A model generated the notes under the pieces. That model was not told the origin of the DNA, made no database searches, and was given only the letters and a program-made list of their open reading frames with translations. A DNA stretch of 64,000 nt from Doris montereyensis (Eukaryota > Mollusca > Gastropoda > Nudibranchia > Dorididae): assembly GCA_037039925.1 (NCBI GenBank), contig JAXRKP010000560.1:115322-179321 (forward strand), given 5' to 3'. This document shows, one piece after another, positions 45,110 to 57,446 of this stretch; position 1 is the stretch's first letter, and every line of letters starts with the position of its first letter. The position numbers and the translations under genes are program-made.

Positions 45110-47580
45110 TGTTAAAGTTGCAAAGGGAATTTTGTTTTAGCTGTTAACAACTACTATTTTTGTTTTTGCTCATATACGTTTCACGTTTTTATTCCACTTA
45201 AGCTTGAAGTTCTCATAATCTAATAACTTGTTTAGATTTAACTGAAAATGAGGAGGGCATCGCTAGTAATGCTTGTTATGAGCAGTCAGAACAATCACCC
45301 TAACTTGAGACCTCCAGAGTATTAGACTCATTCTAGGAGGTGATTGGTCGCTCTCTATGCCTCAAGCAACTGCACGATATGTAATATTATTTTATAAAAT
45401 TGTTCAATGGTGCTACCATAATTTTAAAACGGTTTTGGTGTGCTTGATATGTGTCTTAGGGGAAGAGTACATGTGAAGTTATTGTTTATGAGGCATTTGA
45501 AAGCCCATTGTGCTTATGATCTCTTCTTTCTCTCACCCCCCCCCCCCCAAACCACAAACCACCTTCTAGCTAGATATCTTACACATACACCTACAATATG
45601 GAGAAAACTATCGGCGATTTAGACTCCCAATATGGAGTATTTGATCCTGAGATAGGGATATATAATGAAGTCATTGTATGCATGTATAGGGAGACTGTTG
45701 AACACAAAGTACAAATGTTTAATGCAGCTATATGGCTGTTGAAGTGGATTGGCCGGGCCCCTTGCCGAATTCAGCATTCTCACTGCAAACGATTCGGCCA
45801 AGGATTGGAAGGGTTGTGACTAAGGCGTCGAAGCTGAGAGGTGGTAACGTGCAGCAATTTAAGCTAGAGCTTTTTGTCCTTCCTGAAGAAGGTGGAAGTG
45901 GAACTGGAACAATGAATGCAAGCGTCCTTGCCACCGATGTCATCTTCACTGATCCAACCCCCATCACTTCCAACAACATCATCACAACAGTTGAATCCAG
46001 TTTCACCATCTACAGAATGCCTGATACGATCTAAACGTGTAACACCACAAAAGAGAGCAAACGCGAATGAACATAGAATAAAGACAAGAAAAATTGAATA
46101 TAAAAATTCCATCTAGGTGGTGTGTATATAAGAATATAAATTTGTGGTATTATATTAATTGTGAAGTCAATTTAAAAAGTGCATTTTCAAAAATGATTTT
46201 TCATTTACAAAAAATATAAACTGAATTTTCACTTTTTTCCCCTAATGCATTTTTGGCTAATTTTTCCTGCCAATGTGTTGTGCATCTAAGTTACTATGTA
46301 AATAAAAAATTTTGGGAAAAATTATATAAATTTGATGGAAATTTAAAATTAAAATATTAACTAGCAATGAAATTCTTTTTCAGACATATTCTTTAAACCC
46401 TTAAATAAGGAGTAAGACAATTTATCTCAAAAGTGTTTAAAAAAAATCAGTATTTTATTAAAAAATAACAAAAATTTTGATTTTTCAAAAGATTGAAAAT
46501 CAAAATAAACCAGTGAAAATCTCTAGTTCCCAATAACAAATAAGTCTAGCTGTGTACCAAATTTCAACACTGTGGCATGAATACTTTCTGAGAGTTTAAG
46601 ATTTTAAAAACGTTGTATGCTAGAAATCACATCTTTTGAGAAAAACGGGTTTGAAAATTCAACTTTCTTCAGAATGATACAGCCATATTAAAATTGGCCA
46701 TAGAATTAGTACCTTTTCAGGCTTTATATAAAAATCAACTGATGTACTCGATTCTAAAGATGTTGAAGTAGCATTCTAGAGTGGATTTGGAAAATGGGTA
46801 TTATGAGCCCAAGACTTCTGTTACAGCTACTTAATGCAAATTTATACATTTGTCCATAATGATATCTCAAGTTTGTAAAGGAATGAGTTCCATACTTAAA
46901 AATACTTAGTTTCATTCCCAATTTCAGTATCATATTCATGATTTGAGGATAATTTTCTGACCTTTCTGAGGATAATTTGACAGAAAATACACAAATTTAT
47001 TCACGTTATCATCGTTATGAATAGTTCTACATTAATGTTGGTATCATAAATGGAATCTAGACTTAAAAATACATTGGTATGCCAAGTTTCAATCTTAAAA
47101 TTCCATTTTTAACAAATCTTCAATACATTTTAGGATAACATTTACTTGTTTTCAGTGTCTTTTTTGGCCCTTTTTTCCGCTATTTGAAGGTATTCAGGTT
47201 TTTTGTTACTTGAAAAAAATGTACCTTCCTTATTTCTTGTTAGATTTCAAACATTTTAAAAGCATTTTTCTTGAATTAGAAAGAGCTTTCATATGCATAT
47301 ATCAAATACTGCATATATATGAATACAAAATTTGGTGTGGTATTGCTATTTTCGTAGCTCTGAGGCTGAGCGAGATCTCCACCTAAGAATATTACTATAA
47401 TTATAGTAATATGAAGGAGCCACAGTGGAATGAAGTCAAAGGCAAAATATGACAATAAGTGACAACTCCACTAATAAAGACAGAACAAACACATGACGTT
47501 TTGGATATAACCCTTCGTGAGACAACAAACAAGAAATATCTAGAATCTAGATCTAAGTACTACCTCAGGCATCACACAAT
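45110..47580. other. Mostly featureless AT-rich DNA between the two genes
   Basis: Around 45598-46120 the plus strand has open frames (GDLDSQYGVFDPEIGIYNEV; IGRVVTKASKLRGGNVQQFK; DVIFTDPTPITSNNIIT) with a frame change between them. These may be an old mobile-element exon, but no family was recognised. The remainder (46120-47580) is AT-rich with no feature. A C-run lies at 45537-45548. Confidence 0.4.
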
Positions 47581-47677
47581 GTGATGTCAGAAGAAAGAAA
47601 GAAAAAGACAGTGATGATTAGAAATGTAATAGAGGGGGATGTGAAAAATGAGCGAGAATGGAAGGTTCAGAGGAGAG

Positions 47678-49190
<1,513 letters not shown>

Positions 49191-49194
49191 CCTC

Positions 49195-49310
49195 CCCCAA
49201 CATCAAATTAAACGGTATGTCCGACTATGGAAATACTCATGGTGCTCAAACCCACTCACCAATGCCTTCTGATTGAAAGGCTAACACCTTGCTTCTGGAT
49301 CCCTCCTGTC
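49195..49310 (-). mobile_element. SINE head fragment related to family III
   Basis: Minus strand GGATCCAGAAGCAAGGTGTT + AGCCTTTCAATC and GTGGGTTTGAGCACC resemble the tRNA-like head of the SINEs at 43.1 and 56.2 kb. No body or tail recognised. Confidence 0.5.
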
Positions 49311-49431
49311 CCCTAGTGGATATATGTTTATCCAATCAAAATGTTTAAAACTGTCAAATGTAAAGATACAAATAGACAACTTAATTATTATACCAAAATC
49401 TTATCTAACCTTTCGTTCTTTTCTCTTTCAG

Positions 49432-49508
49432 GAATTGAACTGTATATCTGCCTGTTTCCCTGCCCCAACCCTTATTTGTCATATATACACCAGCATAATT
49501 TGAAAATA
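49432..49508 (+). other. AGXT: Exon 1 segment upstream of the chosen AGXT Met
   Basis: Bases between the acceptor at 49430-49431 and the first Met of the exon. Either 5' UTR, spliced from an untranslated first exon, or coding from an earlier exon, because no in-frame stop interrupts it ([20 protein letters not shown] reads through). No TATA box or other promoter signal is recognisable immediately upstream. Confidence 0.5.
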
Positions 49509-49811
49509 ATGACAATGCCAGTCATGTCAGCAATGGCTCGTTCCCATGCCACAGTCTTTATCACCACCAAGGAATTTTTTCACCTCAAAGTACCCTCGAT
49601 TAGCCCACATAGAATTAACACAATGGTTCGGGCACTCTGCACGACAGTCAGAAGAGATGGACCCATCCCAGGATCCCCAGAAAGACTTCTCAAACCCATG
49701 GACTTCCCACGAAAGCTACTGATGGGTCCGGGTCCAAGTAACTGTTCACCACGAGTACTTGCTGCAGGAGCGTTACCTTTGCTTGGACATTTGCATCCAG
49801 AATTCACTAAT
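49509..49811 (+). CDS. AGXT: AGXT-like coding exon 1 (N-terminal extension and GPGPSN loop)
   Basis: The exon encodes 101 residues from ATG 49509 and ends at AAT|GTTAGT. It contains [12 protein letters not shown], the conserved N-terminal substrate-site loop of AGXT, followed by [27 protein letters not shown] falls near residue 73, against about 25-30 in the human enzyme. The extra N-terminal stretch is rich in Ser, Thr, Arg and Lys with few acids, as expected of a mitochondrial targeting peptide. The upstream acceptor TTCTCTTTCAG ends at 49431. The frame stays open back to that acceptor, so coding could begin in an earlier unseen exon; ATG 49509 is simply the first Met in the exon. Other in-frame Mets (residues 3, 6, 9 and 39) could serve as alternative starts. 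Confidence 0.88.
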
Positions 49812-50139
49812 GTTAGTGGCAATGCTCTCAGCCTTTGTTGCACCTCAATATATGTACATATATATATATATATATCTGTCAAGCGTTTCTTTTTTCAGGG
49901 ATTGGGATATAGATATGGATGGGGCTTAACGCTGGCTATTAAATTTAAATTGTGGGGAGTTGTATCATGTATCTAAATTTTATGTCAATCTTGAAATGTT
50001 AACATAAGACATGGTTATTGAAATTTTTCCTCAGTTTATTCCCTTGTATTTGTAATATTTGTTTCCTATAGATCCAGGCATGGATGTATACAGATGATTT
50101 ATAAAGTCATTGATCTATACTAGAGAAGGTTATAAATTA

Positions 50140-51545
50140 TTTCATTTTTCGTTCTTTCCTTATCAGTTTCCATTCTACCATCCGATTGTATGGGTTTAGA
50201 TACCCGGGATCTTTCTGCAGGCTGCCATTTTATGTTTTTATTTGTAAAAGTTAAATTTCTTTGCTTTAATGCCGCTTTTATACAGTAGTCACTGGATAAA
50301 CGCACATTTCATTAAAGGACACTCTGCATAAACACACGCTTTCCTCTGTTGACCAATTTTTTACTATATAATAACAGTGTGTAAAGGCACACTTTTTCCC
50401 CATAACACAACTTCATATCCGTCCGTTAGAGGCCTTAAAACGAGTATTTTGTTGAGCTTTTGTCATAAATAACAATAACATGAGAACAGATGGCACACTT
50501 TAACGAGCAATGCTAGATCTAGGGCAAACGTGTCACTAGTGTGTCACTATCAGTCTTCTTCTTTGTCTAGCGTCATTGTCTGTCAAGCACTACTCAGACG
50601 AAGGTGTGAGGCTGTCTTATGTCATGAGCCTACACTATCGATCTCGTTCCTCGAGAGAAAGAGGAGGGGGATTTGGGCAACTGATTGTGCGATGTTCAAA
50701 GTCAAAGGCTGTCTGTCAAGGTATTATTCTGTTAAACACGACATTATCGACTCAAATGTGTTATGATTGGCTGTGGCAGTGAGCTGAGATTTCGTGCAGA
50801 CCATAAAACGATCGGTGATTAACTGACGATCGGGTGACAGTGTCACAGACCATCAAAGGTAGTTACACACAGTTTGTTTTGAGCATGAAAAGTATTATAG
50901 ATCTAGATCTACCTTTGTGCAGTCACTTCTTTTACAAAGCTAGGACAAAACATTATCTTCCGAAAATTTGTATGACTTCTGATCTGCTTTCTGAGAAAAC
51001 AACGAAGTTAAAACAAAGAAACTAGAAACAAAAAACAAAAGTGAATGAGTAATCAGTATTACACTTAGATGTCAACATAAACCCTTATAGAAAAACTGAA
51101 AAGTGAGACCCCTTATAGACCTAGCTGTCACTGACACACCAATATATAGATCCCTTATGGACCTAGCTGTCACTGACACGCCAACATATAGATCCCTTAT
51201 GGACCTAGCTGCCACGCTAATGTGCATGATAATCAAGGGGCGTCATCAATAATATTCACTGACATCTTACCTTTAATGAAGAGTTCTCCCATTGATTTCA
51301 CTATCAACACAAGGTACGCATAAACGTACGCTTTTTCTCAGTGGTCAAAGGGTATTCATTTATGCAACGACCACTATACATTAATAATATATTCTTCCCA
51401 CTTTCTCCGAGGTCTTTTACCTTGGGTTTTAGCATTGTTAACTGATTTACCTATTGTCATTGATTCTGTTTACATGCCAAAACCATGTCAGTCAGCTGAT
51501 TTATTTCTATCTTAGTTTTTATACCATCTGCTTTGATTTGATCTC
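50140..51545 (-). mobile_element. LINE 3' fragment split by a DNA transposon
   Basis: Two parts of one minus-strand LINE 3' end of the 3890-6260 family: 50140-50282 (KPIQSDGRMETDKERTKNE region) and about 51379-51545 (TKAD-type IKADGIKTKIEINQL, CTTTCTCCGAGGTC). In other copies these two parts are contiguous. The interruption at 50283-51376 is described separately. Confidence 0.75.
50281..51378. mobile_element. Non-autonomous DNA transposon (pogo/Tigger-like ends, TA target site)
   Basis: Ends are imperfect inverted repeats: CAGTAGTCACTGGATAAACG on the left, and on the right, read inward, TAGTGGTCGTTGCATAAATG. Both are flanked by TA. CAGTRG starts with a TA duplication suggest the pogo/Tigger group of the Tc1/mariner superfamily. 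About 1.09 kb, no transposase recognised. Near its right end is a short tandem repeat (51100-51215) of TAGATCCCTTATGGACCTAG + CTGTCACTGACA. Confidence 0.65.
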
Positions 51546-52858
51546 TTATTCTTTCTCCCTTATTCTTCTTTCTCCCGTATCCTTCTTTCCCCCTTATCTT
51601 TGTCCCCCCCCCCCTTATCTTCCCTTTCTCCCTTATTCTTCTTTCCCCCTGATCATTTTTTCCTCTTTTCCCCCTTATCTTTCTTTTCCCCATATCCTTC
51701 TTGTTTCCCTTATCCTTCTTTTCCTCCTATTCCTATCATTATTTACCCATTTACTCTTCTTTTCCCTCTTATCTTTCCATTCTCCCGTATCCTTCTTTTA
51801 CCCCTGATTCTTCTTGTCCTCCCTTATCCTTCTTTCCCCCCTTATATCTTTCCCTGTTATCCTTCTTTTACCCCTGATAAAGTTTTCCCCATTTATCCTT
51901 TATTTCACCCTTACCCCTCTTTTCCCCCTTATCGTTCTTCCCCCCCTGATCCTTTTGTTCCCTTTGATCCTTATTTTTCCCTCTTTATCCTTCTTTTTCC
52001 CTTTATCCTTCTTCCCCCTTACTTATCTTTCTATTCCCCCTGATGTTTCTTTCCTGCCTTACATTTTCCCCCTGATTTTCCCCCCCTTATCCTTCTGTTC
52101 TCTTTGCTCTTTTATTTTCCCCATTATCTTTCTTTTCCTCCTTATCCTTCTTTCCCCCTTATCTTTCTTTCCGTTTATCTTTCTTTCTGATTCTTCTTTC
52201 CTCCCTATCTTTCGTTTTTCCTCTGATCTTTTTGTCCTCTTCCTTTCATCTTTCTGTTCCCCCTCATCCTTCTTTTACCCTTATATTTCTTTCCCTCTTA
52301 TCTTTTCCACCCTTATCTTTCTTTGCCCCCTTATCTTTCTTTTCCCCCGTATCTTTCATTTCACCCTTATCTTTCTTTCCCCCCTTATCTTTCTCCTTTA
52401 TCCTTATTTTACCCCTGATAAAGTTTTCCCCATTTATCCTTTATTTCACCCTTACCCCTCTTTTCCCCCTTATCGTTCTCCCCCTCCCCCTGATCCTTTT
52501 GTTCCCTTTGATCCTTATTTTTCCCTCTTTATCCTTCTTTTTCCCCTTATCCTTCTTCCCCCTTACTTATCTTTCTATTCCCCCTGATGTTTCTTTCCTG
52601 CCTTACATTTCCCCCTGATTTTTCTCCCCCCCCCCCCCCTCCCTATCCTTCTGTTCTCTTTGCTCCTTTATTTTCCCCTTTTGTATTTCTTTTCCCCCTT
52701 ATCTTTCTTTTCACCCTTATCTTTCTTGTTACCCTTATATTTCTTTTCCTCCTTATCTTTCTTTTCCACCCTTATCCTTCTTTTCACCCTTATCTTTCTT
52801 TTCCTCCTTATCTTTCTTTTCCCACTTATCTTTCCACCGTATCCATCTTTACTAAACC
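51545..52858. repeat. Pyrimidine-rich CCCTTATCTTTCTTTT array
   Basis: About 1.3 kb of C/T-only DNA built of loose 16-19 bp units such as CCCCTTATCTTTCTTTTC. A larger duplication lies inside it: 51871-52115 and 52412-52680 share CCCCTGATAAAGTTTTCCCC and more than 200 bp around it. Produces long spurious plus-strand frames rich in Pro, Phe and Leu. Confidence 0.9.
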
Positions 52859-53075
52859 CCCCCGGTCCAGGCAAAGTCTGCCCAGGCAGGTGGATCGACA
52901 GCTAGTAGTCCCATCGGAGACGGACGATAACAAGGAGGTCATGTGTGCAGATCACCTCTGTGCAGTTAAAGATCCCTTGGCTATTTACAAGACAGTCCTG
53001 ACAAAATTAAAAATCCTACCAAAAACCCTGAGATCACCTTAGTTGTGGATATGATATGAGTAAATCAAATCAATC
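52857..53075 (+). mobile_element. SINE (family III) body and tail
   Basis: Plus strand: GTCCCATCGGAGACGGACGA, AGGAGGTCATGTGTGCAGAT, CCTGAGATCACCTTAGTTGT and a tail AAATCAAATCAA. Opposite orientation to the other copies. The head is replaced by the edge of the pyrimidine array. Confidence 0.78.
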
Positions 53076-53493
53076 ATTCACAATATCCTGCCTATATAAT
53101 AAATTATTGTTGTTTTTTTTCCCAGAAGCTTTTTCTTTACCTCTCTCTCCCATCATCCGCACGGCTTTCTGTTTCATTTCCCACTCAAGTACCCTCCAAA
53201 GATCATGCTTTCTGGATTTCCATGTCATTTGATGTGGCCAATGTATTTCAGTTTTCAAGCTTTAGCCAGGCATTACTACAGCTATACTATCAATCATTTT
53301 CATTCCCTTACCTGTTACTGCCACTCTTCTCTTATGGCTGTATTAGTTTGGTGTTCAGTCCCTGAAATTCTAAAATATACGTATGTAGGTAACTCTAATA
53401 TGACATTGTCATTTTTAATCATCATCATAATAATAATTATAATAGTAATGATAATAATGTCATTGCTATTCTGTTTTTGTTTTGTTTTGACAG
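53076..53493. other. AGXT intron 1, distal part
   Basis: AT-rich DNA with an ATC/ATA-rich run at 53415-53460 before the exon 2 acceptor; nothing else recognised. Confidence 0.6.
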
Positions 53494-53572
53494 ATTATGG
53501 ATGATGTGAAAGAAGGCATTCAGTATGCATTTCAAACCAAAAACAAATGGACGTTTGCCATTTCTGGAACAG
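53494..53572 (+). CDS. AGXT: AGXT-like coding exon 2
   Basis: The exon encodes IMDDVKEGIQYAFQTKNKW and ends TFAISGTG, equivalent to the human MDEIKEGIQY ... VISGSG segment just before the PLP-phosphate-binding loop. Acceptor TTTTGACAG ends at 53493; donor is ACAG|GTACAT. Length 79 bp enters in phase 0, matching exon 1, and leaves one base (G) for exon 3. A long CTA repeat starts only 15 bp inside the following intron, so the donor sits almost against a microsatellite. Confidence 0.92.
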
Positions 53573-53587
53573 GTACATTTGATGCTC

Positions 53588-53649
<62 letters not shown>

Positions 53650-53746
53650 ACTACTACTACAACCACCACCACCGCCACCACTACTACTACTACTACTACT
53701 ACTGCTGCTGCTACTACTACTGCTACTACTACTACTACTACTACTG

Positions 53747-53793
<47 letters not shown>
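53588..53793. repeat. CTA/CTG trinucleotide repeat
   Basis: CTA repeat with embedded CTG and ACC blocks, starting 15 bp after the exon 2 donor of AGXT. Confidence 0.97.
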
Positions 53794-53794
<1 letters not shown>

Positions 53795-53804
53795 TTAGTT
53801 AATG

Positions 53805-54140
53805 TAATGACACAAGATAATATGAAAGCCCCATAGGAACAAAGACGAGACAAACACAAGAAATAGACAGAAAAAAATCCTGGCCACCATGGGGATCGAA
53901 CCTGTGATGTAGTTAGCTCAGATGGAAGCAAGCTTTCTTTTCATACGAGGCAATGGGTGCCGACCAGAGGTCGCGGGTTTGATCCCCATGGTGGCCAGGA
54001 TTTGTTTCTGTCTATTCCTTCTGTTTGTCTCGTCTTTGTTCCTATGGAGCTTTCATACTTTGTCTACTACTGTCACTTACTACTACATTACTACATACCT
54101 ACTACTGCCCCTTACAGAGCCTCAAAAAACTGCTTGTCTT
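53805..54140. mobile_element. Head-to-head pair of tRNA-derived SINEs forming an inverted repeat
   Basis: Arms of about 85-90 bp (about 53811-53900 and 53980-54062) are inverted copies: CCTGGCCACCATGGGGATC versus GATCCCCATGGTGGCCAGG, and GAACAAAGACGAGACAAACA versus TGTTTGTCTCGTCTTTGTTC. The centre holds a tRNA-like head on the plus strand, GTAGTTAGCTCAGATGG (A box) and GCGGGTTTGATCCCC (B box). Each copy's outer end runs into a CTA repeat. Confidence 0.8.
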
Positions 54141-54143
54141 TAT

Positions 54144-54262
<119 letters not shown>

Positions 54263-54272
54263 CTACTACTAC

Positions 54273-54370
54273 AGAGTAAAATAACGTGTAAACAAAAAAA
54301 TAGCAATTCAAGGTGGCGGCTATTTCCATTTCAAACAAGTAAACAACACCGATATAAACCGTCTTTCAAC
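54273..54370. repeat. Short dispersed repeat, copy 1
   Basis: GTAAAATAACGTGTAAACAA ... AGGTGGCGGCTATTTCC ... AAGTAAACAACACC recurs at 55335-55425 (GTAAAATAACATGTAAACAA ... AGATGGCGGTCGTTTCCATG ... AAGTAAACAACACC). Confidence 0.7.
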
Positions 54371-54477
54371 TACTACTATTAGTACTACTTACTACTACTA
54401 CTGCTACTGCTGCTGCTACTACTACTACTGCTGCTGCTGCTACTGCCCCACTACTACTACTACTACTACTACTACTT
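54371..54477. repeat. CTA/CTG trinucleotide repeat
   Basis: Interrupted CTA and CTG blocks, third of three such tracts in AGXT intron 2. Confidence 0.95.
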
Positions 54478-55733
54478 TACAATCTATGGATAAGGATTGG
54501 AGTAGGGTTTGTTTTTTTCTTTAATCTTTTGTTTTCTTATCATAATGTAATTTTCTAGTAGTCTTAGAGGTTTCCTTTAACTGTGGCTAGCAGCAAACCC
54601 GTTCTTCATAATCAGAGAAGCATGGAAATATATATTCACCCTTATGGAATATACGGCACCTGTAAGAGGCCATTTGGGGTAAAAGAATCATCCTGAACAT
54701 TTACACACTTCTTTGTATGGGCTGCTTTTTATGTTGAGACCACTGATTGGCTGAAAAATGAATGACCAATCACATAATGTTTTCAACATGTAACGGAAGT
54801 GACTGTACAAATCGCTTCATTGTTTTGTCATAGTCATAAAATTTCATTTATGTACTCAGCATGCTGGAGGCTCGATCTATCTACCTGCAAAGACTGCATA
54901 TTTTTTCAAAAGATCATTTCAAGCACAGATGCAGACTCAGACCATCATAATGCCTACACAAGGCAATTCCCTTGATAACATAAACAAAGAGAAATTTCTG
55001 ATCTATTGGAGTTTTGTCAAAATGTTATTGCTAAGGGGAATAGCCAACACAAAATATTTGAATATTGAAGTAAAAATGCAAGACATGTCGGGGTTCACCT
55101 TAGAATCCGATCTGCCTAATAATCATCTCCTTCTGTTTCCCGAGGATCGGGAGTCTTAGGCGGACACCACTATATTTGATTACAAAATACATTCATTCTA
55201 TTCTATGCATTATATTTATTATCATAGAAAAATGAGTAAAACTAAAATTCCGAAATTTGCTCTGAAGGTTTATAGTCATTACCTTGAACAACAAATGTAA
55301 AGTTTGGAGCGATTTGGTCATTAAGTTTTGCTAAATAGCTATGTAAAATAACATGTAAACAAAAAACATAATTCAAGATGGCGGTCGTTTCCATGGCAAC
55401 CAAGTAAACAACACCATATAAGTTCATGTTTCAATACACTGATTTTATAATAGAACCTGCATATCCCCTTAATCCAAGAGACTCTTTGCCTTCCCTTTTC
55501 ACCTGAACTTACTTTTAATGCCATTCTTTTTTCTATACTGTCCTGTGGGCGTCTGGCATTTTTATTTCTTTCCTTTCATTGCTTATTTCCTGTTAATTCA
55601 CTGTGCACCATATACATGTTAAACAGGATGAATTTCATTGAATCAAGAATCAAAACTGTTTAGAAAGAGTATTTCGTGTGTCCAAAGTTTTGCATCATGT
55701 CCCATGTGTGAATTTTACACCCATCACTATCAG
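54478..55733. other. AGXT intron 2, distal part
   Basis: Holds the second copy of the short dispersed repeat at 55335-55425 and an unrecognised 77-codon plus-strand frame at 54929-55159. No other feature. Confidence 0.5.
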
Positions 55734-55847
55734 GTCATGCCGCAATGGAAGCATCAGTTACCAATGTGCTGGAAGCCGGAGATGTGGCCCTGGTCTGTCA
55801 GAACGGGGTTTGGGGTCAAAGATTAGCGGACATGGTGGAGAGAAATG
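55734..55847 (+). CDS. AGXT: AGXT-like coding exon 3 (PLP-stacking Trp)
   Basis: Reads HAAMEASVTNVLEAGDVAL and then VCQNGVWGQRLADMVERN. The SGTG|HAAMEA junction with exon 2 rebuilds the phosphate-binding SGxGH motif. The Trp of GVWGQR corresponds to the residue that stacks on the PLP ring in the human enzyme (GIWGQRA). Acceptor is ATCACTATCAG with a short pyrimidine tract; donor is AATG|GTTCGT. Length 114 bp, phase 1 in and phase 1 out, consistent with both neighbours. Confidence 0.92.
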
Positions 55848-55985
55848 GTTCGTCTTGTATTATCTGCCTTTTTTCTATTCTTTAATTTTTCTTAGATATC
55901 TAAAATTTTGAATTTTCAAGATGATTTTTGTTCTTTTGTAAATGACTAGCTGTTTCTTGTGAAACAGTGTTTTAAATCTTAGATT

Positions 55986-56245
55986 TTGATTTGATCGTAT
56001 TTACCTACATCCACAACTAAGGCGATCTTGGGGGGTTTTGGGGGCCGGATTTGTTATTTTGCCTGGACTGCCCTGTAAACAACCAAGGGATTTTTAACAT
56101 GTACAGAGTGTCGTCCGTCTCCGGGGCTAGATTTTGATAGAAAAGGTCAATGATTTTTATATAGTTGTTGTCGGGGCTTGAACTCGCTTCCTTTCGGTTG
56201 AGAGGCCGACACCTTGCATCGGGACTACCGAGTCCCTTAGTCTTA
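55986..56245 (-). mobile_element. tRNA-derived SINE (family III)
   Basis: Minus strand head GGACTCGGTAGTCCCGATGC + AAGGTGTCGGCCTCTCAACC with B-box-like GCGAGTTCAAGCCCCGA; body CCCGGAGACGGACGACACTC, GGGCAGTCCAGG, CCAAGATCGCCTTAGTTGTG; tail AAATACGATCAAATC. The best preserved head of the family. Confidence 0.8.
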
Positions 56246-56368
56246 GATAAAGTGTGAAAACAAAAGATTCACTTCACCAGCGATCGAGCCTTGCCATTTT
56301 ATTGATCTCACACCATTTTGTGATATGTTCAGAGCAAAGCCATGGTTTTCCTCTGTTCTTTCTCAACA

Positions 56369-57446
56369 CAGTAGTCACCGCTTAAATGAGGTGTTGTAGC
56401 TGAACCGTAGTGTTGTGAGCCTGTGATCCTGACGACACTGGTTCAAGCCTCACGGCTGGCTCAGGTCGGTTGTTTTTCACAATGTTGTACTCTTAGGGAA
56501 GGTACTTTACTCTACTTTCTTCATTTGACTCAGGTGTGAAGGAGCACTCATCTATAAGTAGAGAAGGATCTTGTCAGAGTGTTAGTACCAAAAGCCTAAC
56601 AGGCTTGTGTACTGTGTGCTCCCCTGGGCGTTGAGAAGGATTTTGAATGAAATGGCCTGTAGGGCATAAAGGATGTACAGTTGCGCGCCTGCACTTGTGC
56701 GGCGATAAAGCCTACAAATCTATCTTTATCTGTATCTAAATGGCCAGTCATTGGGAAACAGAAAATGGGCATTTAGGCAAAACAGGCATTAATGGGAAAA
56801 TCGGTCAGGACAAAAAATTAGGGGGTGATTAATGGACAGACAAGGATAAAGATTCATAACCAGGTTTGTTTTAGAAGAGTGAGTTTTACATAAAATTGAA
56901 TGCGAGGAATAGGGACACCTTGAAACTATTCAGGTCATTTAACACCTAGGGTGATGACCAGGCTGGCTGGTTGACCATCGCTCACCACAAAGACCTGAAG
57001 GTGCAATGGATACGGCCAATGCGAGATGCGGGAGCAATAAAACTGCACACACGATGCGTGCCTGGTCAATTAAAAAACACCAGATAAGTTGGTGCAACTT
57101 ATGACATCAGGGAAGGAGCCATGGATAGAGTATGGACGAGAAAACTGGTCATCTTTTATTACAGTACATTGGATAGGTATGCGAGAAGGGTGATTACAAT
57201 GTATGGCAAATTGTTGACAGGCATAAATTAGCCATAATAAGATTGGGATCACATGTATAATAGAGAAACAATTTTATTTTCAATCAACTACTGACATGCT
57301 TTATGATTAGAAGAAGAAGTTTGTGCCATTAAGAACGGGCATTAAGAGGAGCAATTTATATAGCAAGAAATGGATGTCACTGAGATTGCCGGCATTTAGG
57401 AGAAACAGGCATTATGGTGGTGGACATTTAGGCGGTAACTACCACA
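56369..57446. mobile_element. DNA transposon remnant with CAGTAGTCACCGC ends, interrupted by a SINE
   Basis: Left end CACAGTAGTCACCGCTTAAA; right end read inward TGTGGTAGTTACCGCCTAAA. Interior repeats GGCATTTAGG/GGCATTAATGG near both ends. The left end resembles that of the element at 50283. A SINE sits 20 bp inside the left end. No transposase recognised. Confidence 0.55.
56391..56735 (+). mobile_element. tRNA-derived SINE (family II), near full length
   Basis: Head GTGTTGTAGCTGAACCGTAG (A-box-like) and ACACTGGTTCAAGCCTCAC (B box), body CTTAGGGAAGGTACTTTACT, GACTCAGGTGTGAAGGAGCA, TCTTGTCAGAGTGTTAGTAC, tail AAATCTATCTTTATCTGTAT. Flanked by TAAATG on both sides (56383-56388 and about 56737-56742), a likely target site duplication. 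Other copies: 10290-10440 and 61160-61385. Confidence 0.82.

Noticed and set aside
45598..46120. Unannotated gene between LEKR1-like and AGXT
   Set aside because: Plausible protein words (IGRVVTKASKLRGG) but a frame change in the middle, no splice sites that rescue it and no family recognised; mentioned only as a possible mobile-element relic.
51454..53042. Plus-strand frames of up to about 257 codons rich in Pro, Phe, Leu and Ser that look like membrane proteins
   Set aside because: They derive from the pyrimidine-only array; composition explains the hydrophobic look.
53905..53995. Functional tRNA gene in the centre of the inverted repeat
   Set aside because: Boxes are present but spacing and stems are poor, and a SINE body follows; treated as a SINE head.
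54929..55159. Plus-strand 77-codon frame in AGXT intron 2
   Set aside because: No splice sites in phase with AGXT and no match to the aminotransferase sequence; exons 2 and 3 already join directly.
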